Source of the DNA: Fibrobacter sp. UWH4 | Lineage (GTDB): Bacteria; Fibrobacterota; Fibrobacteria; Fibrobacterales; Fibrobacteraceae | Assembly: GCF_900142475.1 (NCBI RefSeq) | Contig: NZ_FRAY01000002.1 | Coordinates: forward strand, 62,001 to 126,000 | Length of the DNA: 64,000 nt | Reading direction: 5' to 3' | In this document: piece after piece, positions 48,039 to 57,191 of the stretch | Layout: each line of letters begins with the position of its first letter | Position numbering within the stretch: the stretch's first letter is position 1 | The notes under the pieces: generated by a model | Databases searched by the model: none | Seen by the model: the letters and a program-made list of their open reading frames with translations, nothing else | What the model was told of the DNA's origin: nothing | Translations under genes and position numbers: made by a program

Positions 48039-50801
48039 CTATTCCAAAGTAATTAACAGGGAATCCAGACGGGCAGTCAACTGTTCTGCACCTTTGATAC
48101 TCAAATGGTCCGTATTGAGAGCCATCTGGTCGATGTAATCATGATTTCCGTTACGGTTTTCATCAAGAACGTTAAAATGAGGGATGCGATCAGCCAATGC
48201 CTGAACGGCTTCTATATACTTTGCGGCGGCAGAACGCTGAGGGCCGTAACGGCCCCAGGAACCCGTTTCTCGATAACGGGGATTCTGGGGGAAGATCACC
48301 CCGATCACGTTGATTTGCAAACGGTCCATTTCCTTCGCGAAAGATTCTAGACGAGCCAAGTTCCAATCCAGAGCCTGCGCTTGCGTCTTAGACCAATTAG
48401 AATCAGACTCCACCAAAGGGACGCCCCATTCAGCCGCTTCATTTCCCACCCAGCCCCTTGATTGTCCGTAGACCTCGATCGCAATCGTCGAAAAAGGCGA
48501 AACGGCCTCGACGATCTGCGAAAAATCAGCCATATCCTCATTTTCCCAGAAGAAATGGTTCTTGTCATAAATGTAACCTGGAATATTCATGAACAGGTAA
48601 TCAGAGAAATCTGTTTTATTTTGCCACAAATCAAAATCCAGCGAAACAACAACTGTCTTCAAATTTTTCAGATGCTTCGCCCCATAATTTTCTGCAACAT
48701 AAAGCGAGGCGTTCATATCATTTCCCGAATGTCCCATATTCAAGGCGAATCCCGACTTTATTTTGGTTGCAACAATGCCGTCTTCGGTTCTGGAGCTGCC
48801 GACACACAGAATCTCCACCTGGTTCGCATATTTCCACATCAGGTTCATCTTATAGGCCAACGCCTCGTGCGGCCAATCCTGGCCTTCCACAAAATACACT
48901 CCCGCACTGTCCAGGTCAAAGACAAATTCGCTCACCGAAGTCTGGACATCACTACTCCACAAGCTCGGGTGCCAAAGTTCATCCCCCTCTACAAGTTCCA
49001 CGATGTTGCCGTCGTTTAAGTCAATAAGTGCAATTTTTGTATGGGCGCCGTTCGCATTCGCAAGGGTCGCCACGGCATAATTACCGTTCGTCACCCATTC
49101 GCTATGGTCAAAGGAATAACCCGCAGGAGCAGCAAGAGTCTGAACCAGATTGCCGACGCTATCAACAACAAGAAGACGTTCGTGCGTTCCATAATTGACA
49201 CCCGCATATTCGCGACCTGTTTTTCCACCGAAGTCAAGGAACAATGTACGCTTGGAGCTGTCCTTGGCAAGCGACGCATTGCAAGCCTGTTCGGCCACAC
49301 CCTCATTTTGATACCACACCGTATCGTGGGCACTCGACATTACCGTTGAGCCTTTATTCGCCAGGCGGGCTCGCAGAAGTCTCGCCCCTGTCACGGCAAG
49401 GGTATTGTCTTCGCTGATACCGCCGTGGTAAGCTCCATCAAAAAGCTTTTGCGGCTTGCCGAATTTACCATTCGCAAAAGGCACCTGCCAGGTTGATGCC
49501 GACTTGAAAGCGGTTTCTTCCTTGTTGTTGCCCGCATCGGTCACATAGACGATTACCGTTTCACCTGATTCTAGCACTCGCCAACGCGGAATCGCAGCCG
49601 ATTCAACTTCCAGTTTCACCAAATTGGAAACTGCTGCATTCAGATCCCGCACATAAACATCAGATTTTCCAGACACTCCTTCAAGTCCCGTACAAAAAGC
49701 GACATATTTGCCGTCAGGAGAAATTTCAGGATGGTAAACCTCAAGCGTATCCTCTATTTCATACACAGAAAGATTTCCGCTGGAATAGTCGATATACGCT
49801 AAATTTCCCGACTTATCGTCCCGGAAAGCCAACTTGACCCTATAGGTTTGAAATAGGGAACGCACCGTTGCGGAACTCGTCAAAGGGACTACGCGACTCG
49901 ATGACGCCTTACCATCGTTTCCCATCCAAGTCGCCCCAGGAATCGCACCAAAAGCAAGACGGAAACCCACATAATCAGCCCTCGTCGACGACGTCACCGT
50001 GTATACATCCCCGCGACTGTAAAGAGTAACGGATTCCGCTGAATTGCGGTAACTACCTCCCTTCACGATACGCTGTCCAAGCGCGCCACCATCGGGAGCT
50101 CCGACAAAGTTCGTCACCGTCGTATCGCGGAACTTTCCGAGCCAGTCGTTCACCCACTCCATGGCGTTTCCCGCAACATCACAAAAATGCACAGACGAAT
50201 CCGTTTTTTCGCAGACGGGATGCAACCTGTAATTCGAATTTTCGGAGGTCCAACCGCCAGCTACGTTCCAGCTCGCCGTTGTCACAAAAATCCATTCCGC
50301 TTCGGTCGGCAAACGATACGCGTTCTTTTCGGGACGGTACGCAAAGCCTTCCAAATTTAAGCAATGTCCTTCCGAATCAAAAATGGCGCGGCTGTAAGTA
50401 TAAGCCGTATCAAAGCCCTCGGACTTGCTACGTTCATTTGCAAAAAGGACCGCATCGTAGTAGGTAATGTTCGTCGCAGGAACCGAAGCCTCACACGACA
50501 AAGAAAGTCCCCTTGCCGTCATCAAATCGTTAAATTCAGCACAGGTGACTTCGGTGCGTCCCATCGAAAAATCATAGTCAAAACGAGCCTTCATCGACGG
50601 TCGCTCATTTGCTTTCGCCGTCACCTCGTTGGTTCCCAAGAGAATCGATTCGCCAGTAGCCTTGATACGGTGCATTCCTACTAACGAATCACCCTCAATC
50701 TCTATGTTCGTAGAATTTTCCGAAAACACCCCTTCCGAATTGGAACAAGCTGCCCAAAAGATGAATAATATGACCGGTAAAACAAATCTCAAGAAGTCCA
50801 C
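48039..50801 (-). CDS. TIGR02171-family lipoprotein 1 (FGE-like, beta-propeller, SGNH-like)
   Basis: This 920-residue protein belongs to the Fibrobacter paralogous family TIGR02171, which averages over 900 residues and has no known function. It has a lipoprotein signal (C19 in FWAAC), an FGE-sulfatase-like domain (about 65-290: YRLPTEAEWIFV, GNAMEWVNDW, IVKGGSYRNS, ADYVGFRLAFG), PD40 propeller repeats (about 310-620: YHPEISPDGKYVAFCTGLEGVSGKSDVYVRDL) and an SGNH-like end (CVGSSRTEDG; NTDHLSIKGAE). FGE cysteines are absent, so the first domain is probably binding only. The position three before the final histidine is N, unlike D in its two relatives. Confidence 0.85.
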   Translation of the reverse strand: MDFLRFVLPVILFIFWAACSNSEGVFSENSTNIEIEGDSLVGMHRIKATGESILLGTNEVTAKANERPSMKARFDYDFSMGRTEVTCAEFNDLMTARGLSLSCEASVPATNITYYDAVLFANERSKSEGFDTAYTYSRAIFDSEGHCLNLEGFAYRPEKNAYRLPTEAEWIFVTTASWNVAGGWTSENSNYRLHPVCEKTDSSVHFCDVAGNAMEWVNDWLGKFRDTTVTNFVGAPDGGALGQRIVKGGSYRNSAESVTLYSRGDVYTVTSSTRADYVGFRLAFGAIPGATWMGNDGKASSSRVVPLTSSATVRSLFQTYRVKLAFRDDKSGNLAYIDYSSGNLSVYEIEDTLEVYHPEISPDGKYVAFCTGLEGVSGKSDVYVRDLNAAVSNLVKLEVESAAIPRWRVLESGETVIVYVTDAGNNKEETAFKSASTWQVPFANGKFGKPQKLFDGAYHGGISEDNTLAVTGARLLRARLANKGSTVMSSAHDTVWYQNEGVAEQACNASLAKDSSKRTLFLDFGGKTGREYAGVNYGTHERLLVVDSVGNLVQTLAAPAGYSFDHSEWVTNGNYAVATLANANGAHTKIALIDLNDGNIVELVEGDELWHPSLWSSDVQTSVSEFVFDLDSAGVYFVEGQDWPHEALAYKMNLMWKYANQVEILCVGSSRTEDGIVATKIKSGFALNMGHSGNDMNASLYVAENYGAKHLKNLKTVVVSLDFDLWQNKTDFSDYLFMNIPGYIYDKNHFFWENEDMADFSQIVEAVSPFSTIAIEVYGQSRGWVGNEAAEWGVPLVESDSNWSKTQAQALDWNLARLESFAKEMDRLQINVIGVIFPQNPRYRETGSWGRYGPQRSAAAKYIEAVQALADRIPHFNVLDENRNGNHDYIDQMALNTDHLSIKGAEQLTARLDSLLITLE

Positions 50802-50807
50802 CCTCCC

Positions 50808-53558
50808 CTATTCCAATCCATTTAAAATGAGGTCAACAGTCGCCGTAAAGGACTTGGCACCTTCGATACACAAATGGTCGTCATCCACGAACCACTCACT
50901 CGGATAACCATGATTACCCATCCTGTTTCTATCAATAAATTTAAAATTGGAATAACTTTTTTCAAGTTCTTGAAAACGGGAAACAAATTGTTCTGCAACA
51001 CTTCTACGCAACCCATAACGACCATAGGCACCCGTATTCTGATAATCCGGATTTTGAGGGAACAAGATTCCAATGACAACGATATCCTTATTTTGTGCAC
51101 TTTGAATAATGTCTACAAGAGACTCAAAACTTTTTTCATACAAATTCTTTTCCGAATCATACGCGGAACTATCTCCTTCAACCAACGGAGGATTAGCCCA
51201 ACCGCCGCAGAACGGGTTCATAATAGCGCCACGATCAACTTCATGCAACAAGTACGGTTTCACCTCTAAATAGTTTTTCGTATACTCAAGCAAACCTTCT
51301 GGATAGCCGTCTTGCCAGTAGTTATGATTTTTGTCGTAAACATAGCCCGGATATTTCTTATAAGCATTCTTGAATAAGTTATCACTATTATCGCCATCCG
51401 GCTTGTTCCAGAAATCAATATCCAAAGACAGCACAACATATTTCAGCTTTTTCAGATGAGGGAACAAATACAATTCAAGAAAATCCCTTGACATGTGAAT
51501 GCTATTGGGAGTCTGCGCAAAATTCACCATAAAGAAACGGTTACTCATCAACGATGGCCACAAGGAGTACAGAGGTCTCGAAGAACCTACCACAGCAACA
51601 TTGACGGAATCCCTGTATTGCCACAGCAATTCCATATTGTAGCGCATCAGGGCTACTCCCCAGTCATCACCATCGTTCATATAAATTCCAGCACTATCCG
51701 AATCAAGCGAGATATTCACCTCATTGTTTTTTTCTTGACGGATCCACAAGTTCGGATGCCAAAGTTCATCACCTTCGGCAAGGTCCACCACGTTCCCTTC
51801 GGTCAAGTCAATTAGCACCATTTTCGTATGGGCGCCGTTCACATTCGTAAGCGTTGCTACGACAAAGTTACCATTCGAAGCCCATTCGCTATGATCAAAA
51901 GAATATCCCGTCGGAGCAGCCAGCGTCTGAATCAAGTCACCTATACTATCAACAACAAGAAGCCGCTCGTGCGTGCCATAATTTTCTCCAGCATATTCAC
52001 GCCCAGTTTTGCTTCCAAAATCAAGGAACAGAGTACGTTTGGAACCATCTTTCGCAAGAGACACATTACAGGCCTGTTCCCCATTGTACCATACAGTATC
52101 ACGGCCGGAAATGCGGGCACGAAGAAGGCGAGCCCCCGTTACAGCAAGGGAGTTGTCTCCGCTGACACCCCCATGATAAGCTCCGTCAAAAAGTTTTTGC
52201 GGTTTACCGAATTTGCCATTTGCAAAAGAGACCTGCCAGGTAGACGACATTTTGAATGCTGATTCTTCCTTGTTGTTCCCCGCGTCACTCACATAAACAA
52301 TCACCGTATCGCCCGAATCAAGTACGCGCCATCGCGGAATTGCCGCCGATTCAACCTCCAACTTGACTAGGTTCAAGCCTTCGGCACTCAAGTCCCGCAC
52401 ATAAAGGGACGATTTTCCCGATACACCTTCAAGCCCCGTACAGAACGCCACACGCTTGCCGTCCGGAGATATTTCCGGATGATAGACATCAAGGGTATCC
52501 GCAATTTCAACCACCGAAAGAATTCCGCTAGAATAATCTACATAGGCCAAATTTTCAGTCAAATCGTTACGGAACGCGAGACGAACCTGATGCGCTCCCA
52601 CCACGGAACGTAACGTCGCAGAGCTCGCAAGCGGCACAATTCTGCTTGATGCAGCTTTTCCGTTATTTCCCATCCAGACCGCAGCAGGAATTGCGCCAAA
52701 AGCGAGTCGGAAACCGACATAATCTGCACGAGTCGAAGATGTCACCATATACACGTCGCCTCGACTATACAAATTAATCGATGTTGCAGAATTGCGGTAT
52801 GAGCCCCCCTTGACAACACGCTGTCCCAAGGCACCTCCATCAGGGGCACCGACAAAGTTCGTCACCGTCGTATCACGGAAAACGCCTAACCAGTCGTTGA
52901 CCCATTCCATGGCGTTCCCCATCATATCGCAGAACTGCACCGTTGAATCCATCTTTTCGCAAACACGGTGCAGTTTATAATCGGAATTTTCCGCAGTCCA
53001 GCTATGCTCCGCATTCCATTCGGACGACGCCACTAAAATCCATTCAGCTTCCGTCGGCAACCGGTAGGCGTTCACCTCCGGTCGATAAGCAAAGCCTTCT
53101 AAGGCTGTACAATGCTTTTCGGAGTCAAAAACAGCCGACGCATAGGTATAGGCCGTATCAAATCCCTCGCCCTTGCTTCGTTCATTCGCAAAAAGAACCG
53201 CATCATAGAAAGTGAGACTTGTTGCCGGAAGGCTATCATTATCGCAGTCTAAAACAAGTCCAGAAACATTTTCCATCACCGAATTGAACTCTCCACAGGT
53301 CACCTCATGACGCCCTATCGAGAAATCGTAGTCAAAACGGGCCCGCATTTCGGGGCGTTCATTCACCTTCGCCTTGGAATCCAAAGTTCCAAGAACAGTA
53401 ACGGATTTTAGCGTCTGCACACGCAGCATTCCTGCGAGGGTATCCGTAGAAACATCCACCAAAGGCTTTTTTTCAGCCGACACGCCCACCGAATTAGAGC
53501 AGGAACAAACCAGCAGGGAAAAGAATCCGCATATCAACGCAAGCCATTTCATATTCAA
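50808..53558 (-). CDS. TIGR02171-family lipoprotein 2 (FGE-like, beta-propeller, SGNH-like)
   Basis: The 916-residue second copy is closely similar to the first through the FGE-like and propeller domains (for example GAPDGGALGQR and SPDGKRVAFCTGLEGVSGKS), but its C-terminal third is nearer to the third copy. The lipobox is VCSC (C20). The SGNH-like end has VVGSSRPLYSL and VDDDHLCIEGA, keeping D-x-x-H, with a shared FPQNPDYQNTGAYGRYGLRRS block between. It follows the third copy by 28 bases and precedes the first by six, so all three are likely one transcript. Membrane anchoring at the cell surface or periplasm is expected. Confidence 0.85.
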   Translation of the reverse strand: MNMKWLALICGFFSLLVCSCSNSVGVSAEKKPLVDVSTDTLAGMLRVQTLKSVTVLGTLDSKAKVNERPEMRARFDYDFSIGRHEVTCGEFNSVMENVSGLVLDCDNDSLPATSLTFYDAVLFANERSKGEGFDTAYTYASAVFDSEKHCTALEGFAYRPEVNAYRLPTEAEWILVASSEWNAEHSWTAENSDYKLHRVCEKMDSTVQFCDMMGNAMEWVNDWLGVFRDTTVTNFVGAPDGGALGQRVVKGGSYRNSATSINLYSRGDVYMVTSSTRADYVGFRLAFGAIPAAVWMGNNGKAASSRIVPLASSATLRSVVGAHQVRLAFRNDLTENLAYVDYSSGILSVVEIADTLDVYHPEISPDGKRVAFCTGLEGVSGKSSLYVRDLSAEGLNLVKLEVESAAIPRWRVLDSGDTVIVYVSDAGNNKEESAFKMSSTWQVSFANGKFGKPQKLFDGAYHGGVSGDNSLAVTGARLLRARISGRDTVWYNGEQACNVSLAKDGSKRTLFLDFGSKTGREYAGENYGTHERLLVVDSIGDLIQTLAAPTGYSFDHSEWASNGNFVVATLTNVNGAHTKMVLIDLTEGNVVDLAEGDELWHPNLWIRQEKNNEVNISLDSDSAGIYMNDGDDWGVALMRYNMELLWQYRDSVNVAVVGSSRPLYSLWPSLMSNRFFMVNFAQTPNSIHMSRDFLELYLFPHLKKLKYVVLSLDIDFWNKPDGDNSDNLFKNAYKKYPGYVYDKNHNYWQDGYPEGLLEYTKNYLEVKPYLLHEVDRGAIMNPFCGGWANPPLVEGDSSAYDSEKNLYEKSFESLVDIIQSAQNKDIVVIGILFPQNPDYQNTGAYGRYGLRRSVAEQFVSRFQELEKSYSNFKFIDRNRMGNHGYPSEWFVDDDHLCIEGAKSFTATVDLILNGLE

Positions 53559-53586
53559 ATTTCCTTTTCCCTAGCAGTGACAAGTC

Positions 53587-56352
53587 CTACTCAAAAGTCC
53601 TCAAGACTGCATTGATCCGCCTCGTCATTGTCGGTGCACCGATAATGCACAAGTGATCCGTATCAGCAGCAAATGCATCAGGATAATCGTGATCCCCCAT
53701 CTTGTTTTCGTCCATGAGCTTGAAATTGGGGTAAGATTCATCCAGTTTCTTGATTTTTTCAATCAGTTTCTTGGCAGTACTCCTACGAAGGCCATAACGA
53801 CCAAAAGCACCTGTTTTCTTGAAAGCAGGACTTTGTGGGAAAATCACCCCGACCACATTGACATCGTGTTCTTGCGCTTTTTTGATAATCCCTTCCAAGG
53901 TAGCCATATTATCATCTAACAGATACTGCTGATTATCATAGAGAGTCGAATCCATTTCTGCTTCTACATCTTCCCCCCACGAACGGCAATTTATCCCTAG
54001 AAGGCGCCCGCGGTCTCTCACAAAATTAGGTTCATCCGAAACAGTCAAATAATTTTCAGTATACTCTAGCAAGCCCTCCGGATATCCCGATTCCCAATAC
54101 CCATGATTCATATCATAAACATAGCCTGGATAATCAGCATAACGAGTCGCAAAGAAGTTATCCCCTCCAGGACCATCGATTTTATACCAGAAATCAATAT
54201 CCAGCGAGATGATAATATATTTCAACTTCTTAAAATGCTTGTACACATACAGATCGAGAATATCCCTTGATGTATAAATTGAATTCGGCGTCTGAGCCAA
54301 ATTAACCACAAAAAAATCTTTGTTGAAAGACCAGGGAGAAACCGAATTCAGCGGCCTCGAAGAACCAACGACAACCACATTCGCCGAATCGCGATAGCGC
54401 CAAATCAATTCCATGTTGAAGCGCATTAAAACGGCGCCCACATCGTCATCGGCTTTCATATAGACGCCCGCACTGTCAGGTTCAACTTTAAATTTTGAAA
54501 AATTCATCGGCGTATACGCCCAGAAATTTGGATGCCAAAGGTCATCCCCTTCCACAAGGTCCACGACCTTACCGTCATCCATCTGGACAAGAACGATTTT
54601 TTCGTGGGAGCCATTCGAATTCGAGAGAGTCGCTACAGCCAAATCCGAACGGCCACGCACCCATTCCGCATGGTCAAAAGTATATCCGTCCGGAGCAGCC
54701 ACCGATTGGATCAATTTTCCGGTGCTATCAGCGACAAGAATTCGCTCATGAGTCCTGTAGCTTTCGCCCACGAATTCCTGCCCCGCTTTTCCTCCGAAAT
54801 CAAGGAACAACGTCTTTTTTGCAGAATCCTGCGAAAGCGAAACATTGCAAGCCTGTTCTCCTCCATACCACACTGTATCGCGGGCATTCCCCGTCACCGT
54901 CGCCCCCGACTCTGCAATTCTTGCACGAAGCAGACGCGCCCCCGTTACGGTAAGCCGCCGATCCGTTGATATTCCTCCGTGATAGGCTCCATCAAACAGT
55001 TTTTTCGGCTTCCTAAAACTTCCCTTTCTAAACGGGACTTGCCAAGTTTCCATTTTTGCAAAGGTAGAATTTTCCTTGTTGTTTCCCGCATCGGTCACAT
55101 AAACGATCGCAGTGTCGCCGTTTTCAAGGATGCGCCATCTCGGAATGGCAGCATTTTCGACATCGAGTTTCACTACGCTTCCATCTTCAATGTCCAGAGA
55201 CCTCACGTATATTTCCGACTTTCCCGAAACACCCTCAAGCCCCGTGCAGAAGGCAACAAACTGACCATCCGGCGAAATCTCAGGATGGTAGACCGGCATC
55301 GTGTCCGCAATTTCCTTTACATAAAGGACTCCGCTTGAATAATCCAGAAGCGAAAGGTTTCCCGAAATGTTATTCCTGAAAGCAAGCCTCATCTTGTAGG
55401 TTTTCGTGAATTTTCGGATTGACGCGGTATTCAATAGCGGCAGGGCGCGACTCACAATCGTACTACCTTTATAATCAATCCACATCGCTTCGGGAATACT
55501 ACCAAAACCGAGACGGAATCCTACATACACCGCTCGCGTCGACGAGGTTACAGCGTAGACATCTCCACGACTGAATATGAAAAGATTCTTTTCTGTCGTC
55601 TGGTAAGAGCCGCCCTTAATCACTCTTTCACCAAGGCTCCCTCCATCCGGCGCCCCCACATAATTCACGACTGTCGTATCGAGAAATTTGCCAAGCCAAT
55701 CATTTGACCATTCCATAGCATTTCCCACCATATCGCAGGGAACGTTTGCATTTTTTTCTAGCGAACAAACCTTGTGCAACTTATAGTCCGAATTTTCGGC
55801 CACCCATCCTTTTTTAGGATTCCAATTCTTGTTTGCAACAAGCATCCACTCTGCCTCGGTGGGCAAGCGGTACGCGTCTACTTCAGGATGAAATACGAGG
55901 CCCTCGATTCCGGTACAATGATGAGCATCGTCAAAAGACACATCGGTATAGGTATAAACCGTATCCAGACCGATAGCCTTGCTCATTTCGTTCGCATAAA
56001 GAACAGCGTCGTAATAAGTCAGATTCGTCGCAGGAAGGCTATCGTTTTCGCATTCCAATTTAAGCCCTGTTTCAGGAACCATCTTTGCATTGAAATCGCC
56101 ACAGGTTACCTCATGACGCCCTATAGAAAACGAATAATCAATCTGAACCTTCATGGAAGGGTGCTCACGATCCAGCGACAAGGGAGCATTCGTTCCCAAA
56201 GTAACCGATGCATTCGTGGGTTTTACACGAAGCATTCCCGGAAGAGAATCCTGCTTAAGTTCCACACGCATTTCATCGGGAGTTTCCGGCCCTACCGAAT
56301 TTGAGCAGGCTAGCAACAACGATGTTATGACAAAGACTAGGAATAATCGCAT
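53587..56352 (-). CDS. TIGR02171-family lipoprotein 3 (FGE-like, beta-propeller, SGNH-like)
   Basis: The 921-residue third copy has lipobox LLAC (C16), the FGE-like domain (YRLPTEAEWMLVANKNWNPK, GNAMEWSNDWLGKF, VIKGGSYQTT, VYVGFRLGFG), the propeller (SPDGQFVAFCTGLEGVSGKS) and the SGNH-like domain (VVGSSRPLNSV, ADTDHLCIIGA with D-x-x-H). It is the most diverged of the three in the first two domains. It is the first TIGR02171 gene in the run, 46 bases after the transglutaminase-like gene. Serine in GSS and the final histidine are the candidate catalytic pair; activity is untested. Confidence 0.85.
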   Translation of the reverse strand: MRLFLVFVITSLLLACSNSVGPETPDEMRVELKQDSLPGMLRVKPTNASVTLGTNAPLSLDREHPSMKVQIDYSFSIGRHEVTCGDFNAKMVPETGLKLECENDSLPATNLTYYDAVLYANEMSKAIGLDTVYTYTDVSFDDAHHCTGIEGLVFHPEVDAYRLPTEAEWMLVANKNWNPKKGWVAENSDYKLHKVCSLEKNANVPCDMVGNAMEWSNDWLGKFLDTTVVNYVGAPDGGSLGERVIKGGSYQTTEKNLFIFSRGDVYAVTSSTRAVYVGFRLGFGSIPEAMWIDYKGSTIVSRALPLLNTASIRKFTKTYKMRLAFRNNISGNLSLLDYSSGVLYVKEIADTMPVYHPEISPDGQFVAFCTGLEGVSGKSEIYVRSLDIEDGSVVKLDVENAAIPRWRILENGDTAIVYVTDAGNNKENSTFAKMETWQVPFRKGSFRKPKKLFDGAYHGGISTDRRLTVTGARLLRARIAESGATVTGNARDTVWYGGEQACNVSLSQDSAKKTLFLDFGGKAGQEFVGESYRTHERILVADSTGKLIQSVAAPDGYTFDHAEWVRGRSDLAVATLSNSNGSHEKIVLVQMDDGKVVDLVEGDDLWHPNFWAYTPMNFSKFKVEPDSAGVYMKADDDVGAVLMRFNMELIWRYRDSANVVVVGSSRPLNSVSPWSFNKDFFVVNLAQTPNSIYTSRDILDLYVYKHFKKLKYIIISLDIDFWYKIDGPGGDNFFATRYADYPGYVYDMNHGYWESGYPEGLLEYTENYLTVSDEPNFVRDRGRLLGINCRSWGEDVEAEMDSTLYDNQQYLLDDNMATLEGIIKKAQEHDVNVVGVIFPQSPAFKKTGAFGRYGLRRSTAKKLIEKIKKLDESYPNFKLMDENKMGDHDYPDAFAADTDHLCIIGAPTMTRRINAVLRTFE

Positions 56353-56398
56353 TTGCTAAAAATAGCAATTTTGCCCTACCGGCACCCTTACAAAAAAG

Positions 56399-57148
56399 CT
56401 ACAAATGGTCCGGCAAACGACTTTTCGCAATTTCTTGATTTACCTTGATTCCAGGATATTCCGGGAAAAATTCCTCGGCCATGCGGTACCAGGTCAGGGC
56501 CCTACGCAAATCCGTATCTAGGAACAGATTTCCCATATCAAAAGCGGCCAATCCCACAAACTGCGTAGAGGTCAACGGCTTAAATTCAAGCCCCGTCCAG
56601 GGGCCAGCCTTGTACTTTTCCCGGTACTCAGCATCCGTATAAGAAAATCCCCGACGATTAGGTTCCAAATTGGCCGCCGTTTCAGAATTTCCATAGCGCA
56701 AGAACACATGCCCCGGAAGGAGAATCACCGAAAGCGGAACATTCCTTTCCTCAGAAACCATCATCGCCAGCCACGAAAGTCCCATGCAGCCGGATTTTCT
56801 CGTTTGCAGAACACGGGTTGGCAAAATGGCATTTTCCGAAACCGCAGAATCACCTGCACCCGCAAATTCAATGTCCCAGAAATCCCACAGAAGTGACTTT
56901 AGACTAAGCAAGGGATCCCCAGATCGGGCAAATGAACTGTCAAAATAGGCAAGCCCCGCCTTCCACGCCACAACCGAATCCATGCAGCCAGGCATTTTGT
57001 CTTCAAAAGAACAGGCTGCGTCGCGAAACCCCATCGTTTCTGTGCGACCACTCCAAAGCACCAGTGCCAAGGACATCGCAAATACGAGAATCAACACCGG
57101 CCAGAAGAATCGTTTAGCAAGTGCCGAAATATAAGAGAAAAGGCGCAT
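56399..57148 (-). CDS. Membrane-anchored transglutaminase-like protein
   Basis: The 249-residue protein (start 57148, MRLFSYISALAKRF) has one membrane segment (about 14-33) and a transglutaminase-like core: SGCMGLSWLAMMVSEERNVP (cysteine about 119), LLPGHVFLRYGN (histidine about 146) and ANLEP, the Cys-His-Asp/Asn order of SirB1/transglutaminase-core-2 proteins. A C-terminal segment with YRMAEEFFPEYPGIKVNQEIA is TPR-like. An in-frame extension to 57205 translates the GAATTC repeat. It may be a peptidase or a scaffold in the cluster. Confidence 0.7.
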   Translation of the reverse strand: MRLFSYISALAKRFFWPVLILVFAMSLALVLWSGRTETMGFRDAACSFEDKMPGCMDSVVAWKAGLAYFDSSFARSGDPLLSLKSLLWDFWDIEFAGAGDSAVSENAILPTRVLQTRKSGCMGLSWLAMMVSEERNVPLSVILLPGHVFLRYGNSETAANLEPNRRGFSYTDAEYREKYKAGPWTGLEFKPLTSTQFVGLAAFDMGNLFLDTDLRRALTWYRMAEEFFPEYPGIKVNQEIAKSRLPDHL

Positions 57149-57149
57149 T

Positions 57150-57191
57150 CCAAGTTCCTGATTCCGAACTCCGAATTCAGAATTCCGAATT
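57150..57191. repeat. GAATTC-type repeat between the AlgX-like and transglutaminase-like genes
   Basis: TTCCTGATTCCGAACTCCG and AATTCAGAATTCCGAATT belong to the family at 29352-29417. Confidence 0.7.

Noticed and set aside
48039-56352. Formylglycine-generating enzyme activity in the TIGR02171 proteins
   Set aside because: The FGE-like domains lack the active-site cysteines, so only a binding or structural role can be supported.
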